This document shows positions 26,552-35,768 of a stretch of DNA of 64,000 nucleotides, in pieces. Position numbers and translations under genes: made by a program. The notes under the pieces were generated by a model, which made no database searches, was not told where the DNA came from, and was given only the letters and a program-made list of their open reading frames with translations. Source of the stretch: Anaerolineaceae bacterium (GTDB lineage Bacteria > Chloroflexota > Anaerolineae > Anaerolineales > Anaerolineaceae); NCBI GenBank assembly GCA_020845515.1, contig JADLFQ010000076.1:17862-81861 (forward strand), in the 5' to 3' direction. Positions within the stretch are counted from its first letter, which is position 1; each line of letters starts with the position of its first letter.

Positions 26552-26583
26552 CCTCACCTGCCAGGATTTTCTGGCAGGTGAGG
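26552..26583 (-). terminator. Hairpin between livK and livH (probable attenuator)
   Basis: A perfect 13-bp stem (CCTCACCTGCCAG with CTGGCAGGTGAGG) and a 6-base loop lie 16 bases after the livK stop. On the minus strand it is followed by the weak tract TTTCTTTA. It probably trims or stabilises the livK message so that more binding protein than permease is made, as in other binding-protein operons. Confidence 0.65.
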
Positions 26584-26598
26584 CAGAAAAACTAATGG

Positions 26599-27765
26599 TT
26601 ACGGTTGGGCGTTGGCAAACCAGACAAATTTACCGTCTTTAACTTGCAGGATGACGGCGCTCTTGATCGGGTCACCGGAGCCTTCCTGGAACTGCATTGT
26701 TCCAGTAACACCCTCAAACTTGGGGATGACGGCAAGCGCGTCGCGTACCGCCTGACGGTCAATTTTGCCGGCGGATTGGATAGCCTGGTAGAACAAACCA
26801 AAGGCATCATAGGTCAGAGCAGCCACATCATCGGGCACCTGCCCATATTTGGCTTTATAGGCGTCAATGAATTTGGTGGCCTGTGGGGTGGCGGCGTCGG
26901 GTGCGTAATGGGTGCTGAAGTAGTAACCCTCACAATCATTGCCGCACAGCGTAATTAATTCGGCGCTGCCCCAAGAATCGCTCCCCAGGAAAGGCACCGT
27001 AATACCCAGGCGATGCGCCTGCTGAATTTGCAGCGGCACCTCACTGTAATAATTCGGCAGGAAGATTACCTCGGGCCCGGCTTCCTTGATCTTGGTCATT
27101 TGGGCGGAGAAATCTTTATCGCCGGTGGTGTAGGTCTCAAAAGCGACCACTGTACCGCCGTTCTCTTCGTAGGTTTGTTTAAAGAACTCGGCAATACCCT
27201 TGTTGTAATCCGAAGCCACGTCGTATAGCACAGCAGCCTTGGTGGTCTTTAGGTTATCCAGCGCAAACTTGGCGACAACGCGCCCCTGGAAAGGATCAAT
27301 AAAGCACGCCCGAAAGACATATTTCTTTGGGGCATCAGTCTTGGCGTCTACAGTGGTTTTCGGGTTGGTGGACCACGGGCTGATCAGAACCACTTTGGAG
27401 CTTTCAGCAATTTCCGAAGCCGGAATGGCGTAGCGGCTGGCGTTGGGGCCGATGATGGCGACCACATTTTGCTGGGTGATCAGCTTTTGAGCAGCCGAAG
27501 CGGACTGGTCGGCTTTGCCGGCGTTGTCTTCGATAAAGAGTTCGACCTTATATTTTTTTCCTCCAACATCCAAACCACCGGCATCGTTGATTTCCTGAAC
27601 GGACATTTCGGCGGCATTTTTACAGGAAGCACCGACCGCAGGAATATCGCCGGTCAATTCCGCCACAACGCCAACCTTGATCGTATCGGATGCCCCGCCG
27701 CCGCAAGCCGCAGCCAGCATACTAAGCAGGAGCATGAGAGTGAAAAGCCAAACAGTTTTTTTCAT
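26599..27765 (-). CDS. livK: Branched-chain amino acid-type ABC substrate-binding lipoprotein LivK
   Basis: 388 residues from MKKTVWLFTL (ATG 27765), with AGGAG 10 bases upstream. Lipobox LAAAC is followed by GGGAS. It is a type I periplasmic binding fold. IKVGVVAELTGDIPAVGASC and AVIGPNASRYAIPASEIAES-like blocks are seen (the exact text is VVAIIGPNASRYAIPASE). DAFGLFYQAIQSAGKIDRQA is the usual late block. The ligand is taken as branched-chain amino acids by family, but amides or other amino acids are possible. First gene of the liv operon. Confidence 0.88.
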   Translation of the reverse strand: MKKTVWLFTLMLLLSMLAAACGGGASDTIKVGVVAELTGDIPAVGASCKNAAEMSVQEINDAGGLDVGGKKYKVELFIEDNAGKADQSASAAQKLITQQNVVAIIGPNASRYAIPASEIAESSKVVLISPWSTNPKTTVDAKTDAPKKYVFRACFIDPFQGRVVAKFALDNLKTTKAAVLYDVASDYNKGIAEFFKQTYEENGGTVVAFETYTTGDKDFSAQMTKIKEAGPEVIFLPNYYSEVPLQIQQAHRLGITVPFLGSDSWGSAELITLCGNDCEGYYFSTHYAPDAATPQATKFIDAYKAKYGQVPDDVAALTYDAFGLFYQAIQSAGKIDRQAVRDALAVIPKFEGVTGTMQFQEGSGDPIKSAVILQVKDGKFVWFANAQP

Positions 27766-28312
27766 CTTTTCGTTTCTCCTTTTGAATTTGACAATTGTTT
27801 GAGACAATGGTTCGCTTGTGAAACTCGTAGATGGCACCCCTTCCTGAATATCCACCTCCTTTTATGTTTTACAGGACGCCCCCCGGAAAATACCAAAAAC
27901 TTAAACCAGGAACAGAGGAGTTAAAGGTTGTTTAACTTTATGAGATTTAAGAGAAAAAGGGAAACACAAACAGGCACATGACAGCCGCACACCGCAGGCG
28001 TCTGGATGGACAGAGAATTTTACCCCGTAAGCGTATTGCATGATCCCTCGGTTCAGCCTGTTGCAAAGGCAGTCCATCTGTCACTAAGGGCAGGTCAGAT
28101 CAAATACGTAATGTTCTCTGAGATGAATTATCTTTAAAATAAATTGCCGGAAACTGTTTGAAAATTGAGCGCTTGTTTAAGATAGTAACACTTTTTCAAG
28201 CCAATTCAATGCCAATCTTCTTGAATTTGTGTAACATTTGTCATAAGTAAAGGGGTGTCTGCCTTTCGGGTACACCGAAAGGCAGTAAAAGGAGACAAAC
28301 AGCCGGTATGGA
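27766..28312. other. Intergenic region upstream of livK
   Basis: About 550 bases with no supported gene. A very strong Shine-Dalgarno-like AAAGGAGGTGGA occurs on the minus strand around 27855, about 90 bases before livK. It is followed by no well-spaced ATG, so its meaning is unclear. A hairpin at 28259-28285 follows the next minus-strand gene. The liv promoter could not be fixed by eye. Confidence 0.45.
28259..28285 (-). terminator. Hairpin downstream of the CBS-ACT gene
   Basis: Perfect 11-bp stem (CTGCCTTTCGG with CCGAAAGGCAG) and a 5-base loop, 27 bases after the stop codon. A true T-tract is missing, so termination would be weak or factor-assisted. Confidence 0.5.
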
Positions 28313-28966
28313 TCAGGCAGCTTTCACTTCACGAATATCCACGATGCTCAAGACGATGGGTTCGAGCGCTTTTCTGAGGGTTTCGAGGGAGGTGTTGCCT
28401 ACTTTGACGGTTACCAGGCCGGTGGTGGGGTCTTCTCCCAGGCAGTTGCCCAAAGAGATGATATTACCCCCCAGGTCGCGAATTACACTGGTTAACTCCA
28501 TCAGCTTGCCGGGGATATCCGGCACAAGCACGGCAACACGAACACCCGGCTTGCGCGCGCCGAACAGTTCCAGAAAGACGTTGAACAGATTGGTCTCGGT
28601 AATGATGCCGACCAGTTTCTCGCCGCGCATGACCGGCAAGCTGCCAATTTTTTTATCTGCCATGATGCGCGCGGCTTCTTCAATGGTACAGTCATCATCA
28701 ATGGAGATGACATCTTTGGTCATGACACGCTGAATGGTAATTTTACTGAGCAGGTAATTGATTTCAAAGACACTGAGGCTGGTGGCCTCCGAGGGGGAGG
28801 CATTCAAAATGTCTTTTTCGGACACGATGCCTAAAAGTTTGCCGCGTTCATCTACAACCGGAAACCGGCGGATCTTTTCCCGGTGCATTTGCGCCAACGC
28901 TTCCTGAATCGGAGTATCCGGCGAGATGGTGATGACGGGCTTGGTCATACGGTCTCTCACGAGCAT
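28313..28966 (-). CDS. CBS-pair and ACT-domain regulatory protein (AcuB-like)
   Basis: 217 residues. Two CBS motifs are seen: VRDRMTKPVITISPDTPIQE with IRRFPVVDERGKLLGIVSEK, and VMTKDVISIDDDCTIEEAAR with IGSLPVMRGEKLVGIITETN. An ACT-like domain follows from about residue 140 (VRVAVLVPDIPGKLMELTSV). CBS pairs bind adenine nucleotides and ACT domains bind amino acids. It sits just upstream of the liv operon on the same strand, so sensing of amino acid or energy state for that transporter is a reasonable guess. Confidence 0.8.
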   Translation of the reverse strand: MLVRDRMTKPVITISPDTPIQEALAQMHREKIRRFPVVDERGKLLGIVSEKDILNASPSEATSLSVFEINYLLSKITIQRVMTKDVISIDDDCTIEEAARIMADKKIGSLPVMRGEKLVGIITETNLFNVFLELFGARKPGVRVAVLVPDIPGKLMELTSVIRDLGGNIISLGNCLGEDPTTGLVTVKVGNTSLETLRKALEPIVLSIVDIREVKAA

Positions 28967-29104
28967 GGTGGTATTCTCCTTTTGTACATGGATTCATGAC
29001 GGTACCTCTATTTTACCTCAGTTGCTCTAAAAGGCGTACAAAAATTCATCAGGAGAGCACGGTTTTCACAAACTCGGGAATAGAAAAACCACCACCCCCT
29101 TTGT

Positions 29105-29123
29105 CCCCCGCCTGAGGCGGGGG
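29105..29123. repeat. GC-rich hairpin
   Basis: CCCCCGCC and GGCGGGGG flank TGA. It lies 18 bases from the larger bidirectional terminator, between the CBS-ACT gene and the decayed dehydrogenase. Confidence 0.5.
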
Positions 29124-29140
29124 AGATGTTTTAATGGGTG

Positions 29141-29168
29141 TTTTTTCGCTGCGAAAGCAGCGAAAAAA
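29141..29168. terminator. Bidirectional intrinsic terminator
   Basis: Perfect 12-bp stem, TTTTTTCGCTGC with GCAGCGAAAAAA, closed by a stable GAAA loop. T-runs end both strands. On the minus strand it ends the long hydrolase/ECF operon, just after the decayed dehydrogenase. Confidence 0.85.
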
Positions 29169-29177
29169 GTAAAAACC

Positions 29178-29576
29178 GGGTGATTATGCGTTTATTCCTG
29201 TTCAGGTGTTATAGGGAGCCAGTTCCCCGGCGGTGGCTTGGGCGAAGCCGATGATGGCAAACTTGCTGGCCATTATGTGGCCAGTAAGGACGTGTTGCTT
29301 TGTTTTCCCGCCATACCGGCAGTATTGATAATCTTACCGTGCAGCCCACTTTTCTTATCTGGTTCCTGTTATATAAGCTGGCCTGCTGCCTGGGTGCATA
29401 AAAAAATTCCTTTGGCATTGATATCCATATTGAAATCCCCATCTGCTTCGCTTAAGTTCAGTAAATGTTTTATCGAGCTGACGCCCGCGTTGTTACACCA
29501 GATGTCGGTCTGTTTTTCCGGGGCGGCAATCTGTCCCACTGCCGGTTACAACTGCGACCTTGTTTTCTAATCGCAT
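29178..29576 (-). pseudogene. Decayed short-chain dehydrogenase/reductase
   Basis: The minus strand begins ATG, CGATTAGAAAACAAGGTCGC, giving MRLENKVAVVTGSG, the start of an SDR. The frame then breaks, and about 60 expected codons are missing. Further on, WCNNAGVSSIKHLLNLSEAD, then NMDINAKGIFLCTQAAGQLI with an in-frame stop, GKIINTAGMAG, ASKFAIIGFAQATAGELAPY and NA-stop-SPG follow the SDR order. The catalytic Tyr of YxxxK is lost (HIMASK). Several frameshifts and stops make it nonfunctional. It marks the left border of an AT-rich island. Confidence 0.75.
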
Positions 29577-29590
29577 AATAGCGTCCTCTT

Positions 29591-30952
29591 TTATTGATGA
29601 AAATTTACTCTCTTCCAAAAATCATGAGCCAGTTTTCTGTAGTAACTCAGGATGTTTTCTTCGTCAATCAGGGTATGCCGATGGTTTTTAACAATGAAAC
29701 GTCCATCAACCATAACAAACGAGACATCTGTACCATGGGCATTGTAAACGATTGTGGAGGAGATATTTTCCATGGGTTGCAAGTGGGGCTGCGCGGTATC
29801 AATTAGAATTAGATCGGCGAGTTTTCCAGGTTCGAGTGACCCTATTTCACTATCTCGGCCAATGGCCCGTGCAGCATCAATGGTGGCGAGCCGAAGTGCT
29901 TGTAATGCCGGCATAGTCGTAGTCAATTTGCTTGGTAACTTGTGAATTACAGAAGTGTAACGAATTACTTCAAGCATATCCGCAGGGGTGGAATCTGTGC
30001 CCAATGCTACTTTGGCCCCTCGATTTATCAAGAGAGGTATGGGGGCTATGACAGGTCCCCCTTTGGCATTTGAAATTGGGCAATGCCCAATCACAGCTTG
30101 GGATTTCGCGAGCAGATCAACATCTCTTTCTTCTAGCACTGTGCAGTGAGCTGCTATAAGGTTGATATCTAATAAGCCAATCTGGTCAAGATATTCGACC
30201 GATGTGCATGAGCGATGTTCCATTGAGAATCTTTGTTCCATCGCGCTTTGCGCCAGGTGGATATGCGCTCCTAAACCCTCGCTGTGAGCAATTCTGGAGG
30301 CTTCTTTTAGAGTAATGTCACTGACTGTATCAGGTGTATTAATTCCTATTCGCCATTTAATGAGAGCGTCTTTCCGTGCTATGGAATTCTTAGCCAGCTG
30401 TAGATTTTCGTCGAGTTCGCGAAGGCCAAAATCGGGATTAAGGGTTTCAATCCATCCAGTTTTTGGGTTTCTTTTGGGAGGATGAGCAAGATCGAAATCC
30501 TGAGCCATCAGGCTTAATTCTGCCCGGACGCCAAGTTTGTTTACTACGGATTCTGTAATCTGACCATGGTGATATTGGTCAATCAGAGTAGTGGCTCCTT
30601 GTTTTATTGCTTCAAGACCGCCAACCAGGCAGGCATAATAGACTTCCTCGCTGCTTAGATTTGCCTCTGCAGGATAGAGAACTTCGAAAAGAATATCTTT
30701 GAAATCAACATCCTCGACAAACCCCTTGGTAATATTCAAGGTCATATGGATATGAGCATCAATCAACCCTGGCAATGCCAGCATTCCTGCGGCATGGATC
30801 GTCTCAAGAGGTTCTTTAAGGGATAGTGTTGGAATATCTTTACGTGGACCTACATAGACAATGTGCTTGCCGTCAACAAGAATCGCGCCGTCTTTGTAAT
30901 ACTTTCCATCTTCCGTCATAGGGAGAATAGAACAACCGTCAATAAGTATCAT
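29591..30952 (-). CDS. Metal-dependent amidohydrolase (cytosine deaminase/SsnA-like)
   Basis: 453 residues. The metal sites of the amidohydrolase TIM barrel are visible: LIDAHIHM (HxH, about residue 65), GAHIHLAQS (His), IAAHCTVLEE (His) and ALGTDSTPA (Asp). The C-terminal SLEPGKLADLILID is the usual cap of the deaminase/chlorohydrolase group. Likely substrates are small heterocycles or their amidines, deaminated or ring-opened. Last gene of the creatininase/ECF operon, coupled to the amidase-family gene by ATGA. It is more AT-rich than genes outside the island. Confidence 0.8.
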   Translation of the reverse strand: MILIDGCSILPMTEDGKYYKDGAILVDGKHIVYVGPRKDIPTLSLKEPLETIHAAGMLALPGLIDAHIHMTLNITKGFVEDVDFKDILFEVLYPAEANLSSEEVYYACLVGGLEAIKQGATTLIDQYHHGQITESVVNKLGVRAELSLMAQDFDLAHPPKRNPKTGWIETLNPDFGLRELDENLQLAKNSIARKDALIKWRIGINTPDTVSDITLKEASRIAHSEGLGAHIHLAQSAMEQRFSMEHRSCTSVEYLDQIGLLDINLIAAHCTVLEERDVDLLAKSQAVIGHCPISNAKGGPVIAPIPLLINRGAKVALGTDSTPADMLEVIRYTSVIHKLPSKLTTTMPALQALRLATIDAARAIGRDSEIGSLEPGKLADLILIDTAQPHLQPMENISSTIVYNAHGTDVSFVMVDGRFIVKNHRHTLIDEENILSYYRKLAHDFWKRVNFHQ

Positions 30953-31851
30953 TTCCTGGTCTCATCATCGCGCTTCAAAACAGGCATTGTGCATCGAACG
31001 GAAGCATCCATCCCCGGTACACCGGCGCACTGGCTAATTCGTATATCTCCGGCTAATCCCATTAACACCACGGCCCTATCGCGATCCAAAGCATACTCTT
31101 TACACAGGATTTCCACCATCTCTTCCGCAGCAATAGCGATTGCCACTTTGAGATCGCTGGCGTTTCCGGTAGTAACCCATGCATCGGGTGTTTTAAAAAA
31201 CGGACGCTTGATTGGAATATTTTTAATAATTTCTACGCGCAAAGTTACCCACCCCGAGCCTTCAGCGCTCAATGCGGTGATTTCTCCATCTCCCATTGCC
31301 CCATGCAGGTCCCCAAGCGCAAATAACCCGCCTTTAACTTCGACCGGGAGGTATATTTTTGAATATCGTGCGGCACTTGGATGATCCATGTTCCCACCGT
31401 GTAAACCCATTAATAAACTTGGGACCGGATCTCCGGCTGGTGCGGTACCAATTGTGCCAATCATCGGCTTGACCGGGATATTAAAACCGCATATTTTGAT
31501 TTCTTCCCCAACAATATTCCCTTTTAAAGTGCTGGGATGGGAATTTTTGCTTAGTAAGCCTACTCCTTGCATCAATCCTGTGGTTACTTCCGGGTTCAAA
31601 CGGATATCCAGTATCTCTAATTCCAGGCTATCATTCGGGGTAAGTCCTTCTACATACACAGGGCCTGTTACCGGATTTGCCTGGTTGATATTGATCTCGC
31701 TGCTTATTACATCATTTTCCGAACGGATTGAGCCTCCAAAACAATCCGCCGTTTCAATCTGGATAATATCCCCGCTGCTTACTTTTAAAGCAGCAGGTAA
31801 GTTTCGATCAAACCTGTAGACGACATGTTCTTTTGTGAGCGTATGGAGCAT
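30949..31851 (-). CDS. Acetamidase/formamidase family hydrolase
   Basis: 300 residues. Family blocks seen are VSSGDIIQIETADCFGGSIR, NPVTGPVYVEGLTPNDSLEL, GGNMDHPSAARYSKIYLPVE and ALGDLHGAMGDGEITALSAE, in the expected order. Members hydrolyse formamide, acetamide or related short amides. The substrate specificity is not predictable. It overlaps the amidohydrolase start by 4 bases and follows the EcfT gene by 15 bases. Confidence 0.87.
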   Translation of the reverse strand: MLHTLTKEHVVYRFDRNLPAALKVSSGDIIQIETADCFGGSIRSENDVISSEININQANPVTGPVYVEGLTPNDSLELEILDIRLNPEVTTGLMQGVGLLSKNSHPSTLKGNIVGEEIKICGFNIPVKPMIGTIGTAPAGDPVPSLLMGLHGGNMDHPSAARYSKIYLPVEVKGGLFALGDLHGAMGDGEITALSAEGSGWVTLRVEIIKNIPIKRPFFKTPDAWVTTGNASDLKVAIAIAAEEMVEILCKEYALDRDRAVVLMGLAGDIRISQCAGVPGMDASVRCTMPVLKRDDETRK

Positions 31852-31866
31852 ACATCCCTCCTGTTT

Positions 31867-32670
31867 TTATATTGAGTCAGGGACAACTGCACCCAGCCCC
31901 CAGGCAAAACGCATGATGATGAATAGAAGTTCACAGCCGGCCAGGGCAACGACGAGAATTTTTTCTGACTGGTCCAATGGCCGTTGACGGTGGAAAGTTC
32001 GGGTTGGATAGGCGCCATACGCTTTTGAACTTAACGCGATACTTAGTTCTAACGTTGTTTTTAACACCCGAATGATAAGAGGAACCAGGAAGGAGGTACT
32101 CTTGCGTATTCGTTCGATTGAGGAACCTGTTTCAAAATCCATTGCGCGTGTTCGTTGAGCCTCTCGGATGGTGTCTGCTTCTCCCGATATGGTCGGGGCA
32201 AACCGAAAAATAGCAGTGATAATGAAAGCGAAGTTGTATGGCATCTTTAAGCCAATCAAACCATACAATAATTCTGCCTGTTCGGTACTCTGCAGCACAA
32301 CAAACAATGCCAAGACCAATGAGATCACTCGGAAACCAACCGATATTCCGTATTGCAAAGAAATATCTGTGATCTGGAAGACCCACCACTTCCAAAGGAT
32401 GACGCCTTCCTTCCCGAATATAGCCCACATTGCCGCAATGAGAATACCCAAAGGTATGATGGCCTTTACTCTGGAAAAAAGAATTCTCATGGGGAGTTTT
32501 GCGGCAGCGGCTGCCGCGAGAATCGATAGAAAAATTGCCAAATGATATAAGGGATGGTTGAAAGTCATTACTGCCAGAAATATTACCAAGACCCAAATGA
32601 GCTTGACGCGGGCATCCATTTGATGGATAGGCGAAGATCTATCAATGTAGAAACGCGTTACTAGGGGCAT
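31867..32670 (-). CDS. ECF transporter transmembrane T component (EcfT/CbiQ type)
   Basis: 267 residues, about five transmembrane helices. The two coupling motifs with the Ala-Arg-Gly-like pattern are represented by AQRTRAMDFETGS and by ALSSKAYGAYPTRT, which contact the ATPases in known EcfT proteins. The N-terminal IHQMDARVKLIWVLVIFLAV is typical. It overlaps the double-ATPase gene by 10 bases. Confidence 0.85.
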   Translation of the reverse strand: MPLVTRFYIDRSSPIHQMDARVKLIWVLVIFLAVMTFNHPLYHLAIFLSILAAAAAAKLPMRILFSRVKAIIPLGILIAAMWAIFGKEGVILWKWWVFQITDISLQYGISVGFRVISLVLALFVVLQSTEQAELLYGLIGLKMPYNFAFIITAIFRFAPTISGEADTIREAQRTRAMDFETGSSIERIRKSTSFLVPLIIRVLKTTLELSIALSSKAYGAYPTRTFHRQRPLDQSEKILVVALAGCELLFIIMRFAWGLGAVVPDSI

Positions 32671-34406
32671 GGTGCCTCCAAGTTGGATCTCTCTACCTGT
32701 AAACTCGATCTAGCTTCGCTGAGAGTAAGGATTGTCTCTGGGGAGTGTAGCGCCGAGCAGATACGAGTAACCTGAGGTGGCCGGAGAGAGATTTGTTGGA
32801 GTACATTTGAATCGCTGAAAAAGCTTCGAGTATCCGCATCCATCTTGATGCGGCCTCCAGACATAGCAATCACTCGATGGACATGTTCTGCAATCAACTC
32901 CATATTATGGGAGATAATAATAATCGTCTTTCCAGCAGCATGAAGGCGATCGATCAATCTCATCATTTCCTCTGCACCTGCTTTATCCTGGCCGGTGTCC
33001 GGTTCATCGACAACCAGAATTTCAGGGCGCATTGCTAAAACGGATGCCACAGCTAGACGTTGGCGTTGACCTAACCCGAGAAAAAATGGTTCCACTGCTT
33101 CCTGGCCTGTCAGCCCAACAAACGCTAAAGCTTCTTCGACAATATGATTTAATTCAACTCCCGAATAACCCAGGTTGCGCGGGCCGAAGGCGACTTCATC
33201 GAATACTGTCCGAGCAAAGATTTGATGGTCCGGGTTTTGGTAGACATATCCAACTTGCCGGGCGGCATCCGATATTCTCATGCCATGCATATTCTTCCCG
33301 TTCAGCAACACTTTCCCTTCAGTGGCTTCCAGGATGTGATTGAAATGTTTTGCAAGTGTTGTTTTCCCCGATCCATTGGATCCCACTAAACCGATGTAAT
33401 CATTTTCATAAATATCCAAGCTGATATCGCATAAAACATTCTGTCCTTCCGGGTAGTGAAAGGAGACTCGTTGAATTTCTATGACGGGTTGTCTTCCTTG
33501 AGGCTCGGCCTGGGTATTCCTTTTCGATTTGACGGTTGTTAAGGATAAAAAGCCTTTTTGAATAAGATCTTGAAGAGAGTTGATGGCACTTTCTTCGGAT
33601 ATTTCAATATGGCTGCTCAATCCTGCTTCAACCATCCAATTTGTAATTTCGCTAGCAGCGGGGATTTTCAAGCCGGTTTTCCTCAGGCGATCAATGTCCT
33701 GAAAGACATCGTATGGGTCGCCTTTAGCCAGGAGCCTGCCTTTATCCAGAATCAAGATTTGTTGTGCAAGAGATAAGGTCTGCTCTGGATCATGGTCGGC
33801 AATTACAATAGTCACCTTGCCTTCAGCGTTTAACCGCTGGACAATCTGGAGGACTTCATTTTTTCCTACTGGATCAAGCTCGGAAACGGGTTCATCCAAA
33901 ACAATTACTTCGGGGTGCATAGCCATTGCAGAAGCAATTGCTACACGCTGTTTTTGGCCTCCGGAGAGAAGATACGGAGATCGCCGGCGAAACTCACTTA
34001 ATCCCACAAGCTTGAGCATTTCATCAATCACCCCGGTAATTTCTGCAGGTGGAACTCTAAGGTTTTCTGGGCCAAAGGCGATATCTTCTTCTACGCTCAA
34101 ACCAAAAAGCTGGCTTTCCGGATTCTGAAAAACGGCGCCGATATGCCGCGTCAACTGGGCTACTGTTTCAGCATTTACCTCGGAGGTTCGTACTCCACAA
34201 ACAGAGAGTTCACCTTTCATTGTGCCGCTGATCATGTGAGGAACAACCCCGTTCAAGGAAAGGCACAGCGTTGATTTTCCTGCATTTGTTGGTCCTAAGA
34301 CAGCAGTGAGTTTTCCCTCATCAACAGAGAAGTTGATATCAGTGAGGGCGTTTTGTGACGCGTTTTTATATCGAAACGATAGATGTTGAACATTGATAAT
34401 GCCCAT
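32661..34406 (-). CDS. ECF transporter double ATPase (EcfA-EcfA' fused)
   Basis: 581 residues from MGIINVQHLSFRYKNAS (ATG 34406, after AAGGAT). The track's earlier Mets are possible but less well placed. Two full ABC domains are in tandem. Domain 1 has Walker A GPTNAGKST and signature LLSGGQKQRVAIASAMAMHP. Domain 2 (from about residue 305) has GSNGSGKTT and the altered signature LGLGQRQRLAVASVLAM, followed by ILVVDEPDTGQDKAG. The single-chain arrangement is like YkoD. It powers the ECF importer of the island. Confidence 0.88.
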   Translation of the reverse strand: MGIINVQHLSFRYKNASQNALTDINFSVDEGKLTAVLGPTNAGKSTLCLSLNGVVPHMISGTMKGELSVCGVRTSEVNAETVAQLTRHIGAVFQNPESQLFGLSVEEDIAFGPENLRVPPAEITGVIDEMLKLVGLSEFRRRSPYLLSGGQKQRVAIASAMAMHPEVIVLDEPVSELDPVGKNEVLQIVQRLNAEGKVTIVIADHDPEQTLSLAQQILILDKGRLLAKGDPYDVFQDIDRLRKTGLKIPAASEITNWMVEAGLSSHIEISEESAINSLQDLIQKGFLSLTTVKSKRNTQAEPQGRQPVIEIQRVSFHYPEGQNVLCDISLDIYENDYIGLVGSNGSGKTTLAKHFNHILEATEGKVLLNGKNMHGMRISDAARQVGYVYQNPDHQIFARTVFDEVAFGPRNLGYSGVELNHIVEEALAFVGLTGQEAVEPFFLGLGQRQRLAVASVLAMRPEILVVDEPDTGQDKAGAEEMMRLIDRLHAAGKTIIIISHNMELIAEHVHRVIAMSGGRIKMDADTRSFFSDSNVLQQISLRPPQVTRICSALHSPETILTLSEARSSLQVERSNLEAPCP

Positions 34407-34525
34407 TTTAATCCTTGTACAAATGATTGGATCGTCCATAAAGATGGGCTCAGGTTCATCCATGTTCGGAAAAATGATCTGAGCCCATCCGTTGGATCCG
34501 GGTCTAGCCTGTAAAATTTTTATGA

Positions 34526-35296
34526 TTAGTCAATATCAATAGTAGCTTCGGTTTGAGCATCAACGCGAGGGCCGGACAGCCATTTAAAGCCAATATCCTT
34601 GGCCATCAGATTCCAGCGATCCATGAGAGGAGCCAGCAGCTTCACTAAAGCAGGCACCAGAATAATGCTGGGCGGTACAGCTACCAATATGCTGGGGAAT
34701 ACTGCTGTCCAAACCACCTCAGTGGGCATCAAGCGGATGATTTGGAAGAAAGTACAGAGATAGAAATCCACACCGAGGGTTAAAACGATTATATAGACAA
34801 GGTACTGCCAGTAATGTTTTCCCTTTCTCATGAACGGATCGGTGACCAATACAAATACCAGGAAGTTACCAAACCAGTTGGCAAGCGCCCCTCCAATACT
34901 ACCTAAATTTAGAGTGCCTGCCAGGGTATCTCCAATGACATTCCCGAACACTAGCCCCCAAACTGCGGCGGGACCAGCAATTAACCCCATGGCAGTGGCA
35001 ACCAGGTTATCGAGCCGGAAAGTGATCACACCGGGAACTAGGACAAGAGGCGCCGACGCAAACTGTAAAACAACTTTGACGGCGCCGGCCAACGCCGCGA
35101 TGGCAAGAGCTTTCGTTCCCCAGCTCTGTTTGAAGCGGGCAATTTTAAAGCCTTCAAACGGCAGGATTGTGATGCCAAACCAGCCTGCTATAATGAATAA
35201 ATTGATGAGCACAAACACAATGAGACCAATACCAAAGAGCGTGTTAATGCCTATCGATTGAAGAAATGCCCCAATTGCTTGTAGAATAGAATCCAT
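34526..35296 (-). CDS. ECF transporter substrate-specificity (S) component
   Basis: 256 residues from MDSILQAIGA (ATG 35296). The track start adds 18 codons. About six to seven hydrophobic segments are seen. PGVITFRLDNLVATAMGLIA and WGLVFGNVIGDTLAGTLNLG, with the Gly-rich helices of S components, support the role. It lies just before the double ATPase and T genes in the operon. The sequence matches none of the well-known S families (BioY, ThiT, RibU, QueT) that I can recognise, so the substrate is unknown. Confidence 0.72.
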   Translation of the reverse strand: MDSILQAIGAFLQSIGINTLFGIGLIVFVLINLFIIAGWFGITILPFEGFKIARFKQSWGTKALAIAALAGAVKVVLQFASAPLVLVPGVITFRLDNLVATAMGLIAGPAAVWGLVFGNVIGDTLAGTLNLGSIGGALANWFGNFLVFVLVTDPFMRKGKHYWQYLVYIIVLTLGVDFYLCTFFQIIRLMPTEVVWTAVFPSILVAVPPSIILVPALVKLLAPLMDRWNLMAKDIGFKWLSGPRVDAQTEATIDID

Positions 35297-35389
35297 CTTA
35301 ACCTCCAATACATTTTTAAATAAAGAGTTCCGGTTAAAATTAGATACCAAATATCGGCAAGAGTTCAGTCCACCTCCTTCCAGTGAATC

Positions 35390-35755
35390 TCATGGGTTCA
35401 CCTCTTGACTGCTTTGATGGTCGTTGGGCATGAACATCCAAAATATGACGGCTTCCCCGGCGCCTACATTTCGCACGTCATGTGGGTATTTTGGTGGAAT
35501 AAGCAACGCTTGCCCGGGGTTGACAAGGAAGGTTTCTCCTAAAATATTGTATTCAACTTTCCCTTTCATGATAAGTGCGATTTCAACAGCCTGTTCGTGG
35601 ATATCGGTTGAACCTTCTGCCCCTTCCTGTAAAATAAACTTTCCACAGGCTATCTCCTCGGAATTGAGCATGATTTGAACCAATCCATTGCCGAACAGGA
35701 TTGTACGGTCTGGATCTGTGCTTAGGATTTGAGGATGAATTAAAGAATTGCTCAT
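35390..35755 (-). CDS. Small cupin-fold protein
   Basis: 121 residues, single cupin. EGAEGSTDIHEQAVEIALIM and LVNPGQALLIPPKYPHDVRN give the two cupin motifs with candidate metal-binding His and Glu. It may be a sensor, isomerase or dioxygenase-like enzyme. It lies between the creatininase-family gene and the ECF S component in the same operon. Confidence 0.78.
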   Translation of the reverse strand: MSNSLIHPQILSTDPDRTILFGNGLVQIMLNSEEIACGKFILQEGAEGSTDIHEQAVEIALIMKGKVEYNILGETFLVNPGQALLIPPKYPHDVRNVGAGEAVIFWMFMPNDHQSSQEVNP

Positions 35756-35768
35756 CGTTTTACCTTAT

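Noticed and set aside
28308-28733. 141-aa plus-strand ORF opposite the CBS-ACT gene
   Set aside because: It is Ser/Thr/Arg-rich, antisense and without any domain: a shadow frame.
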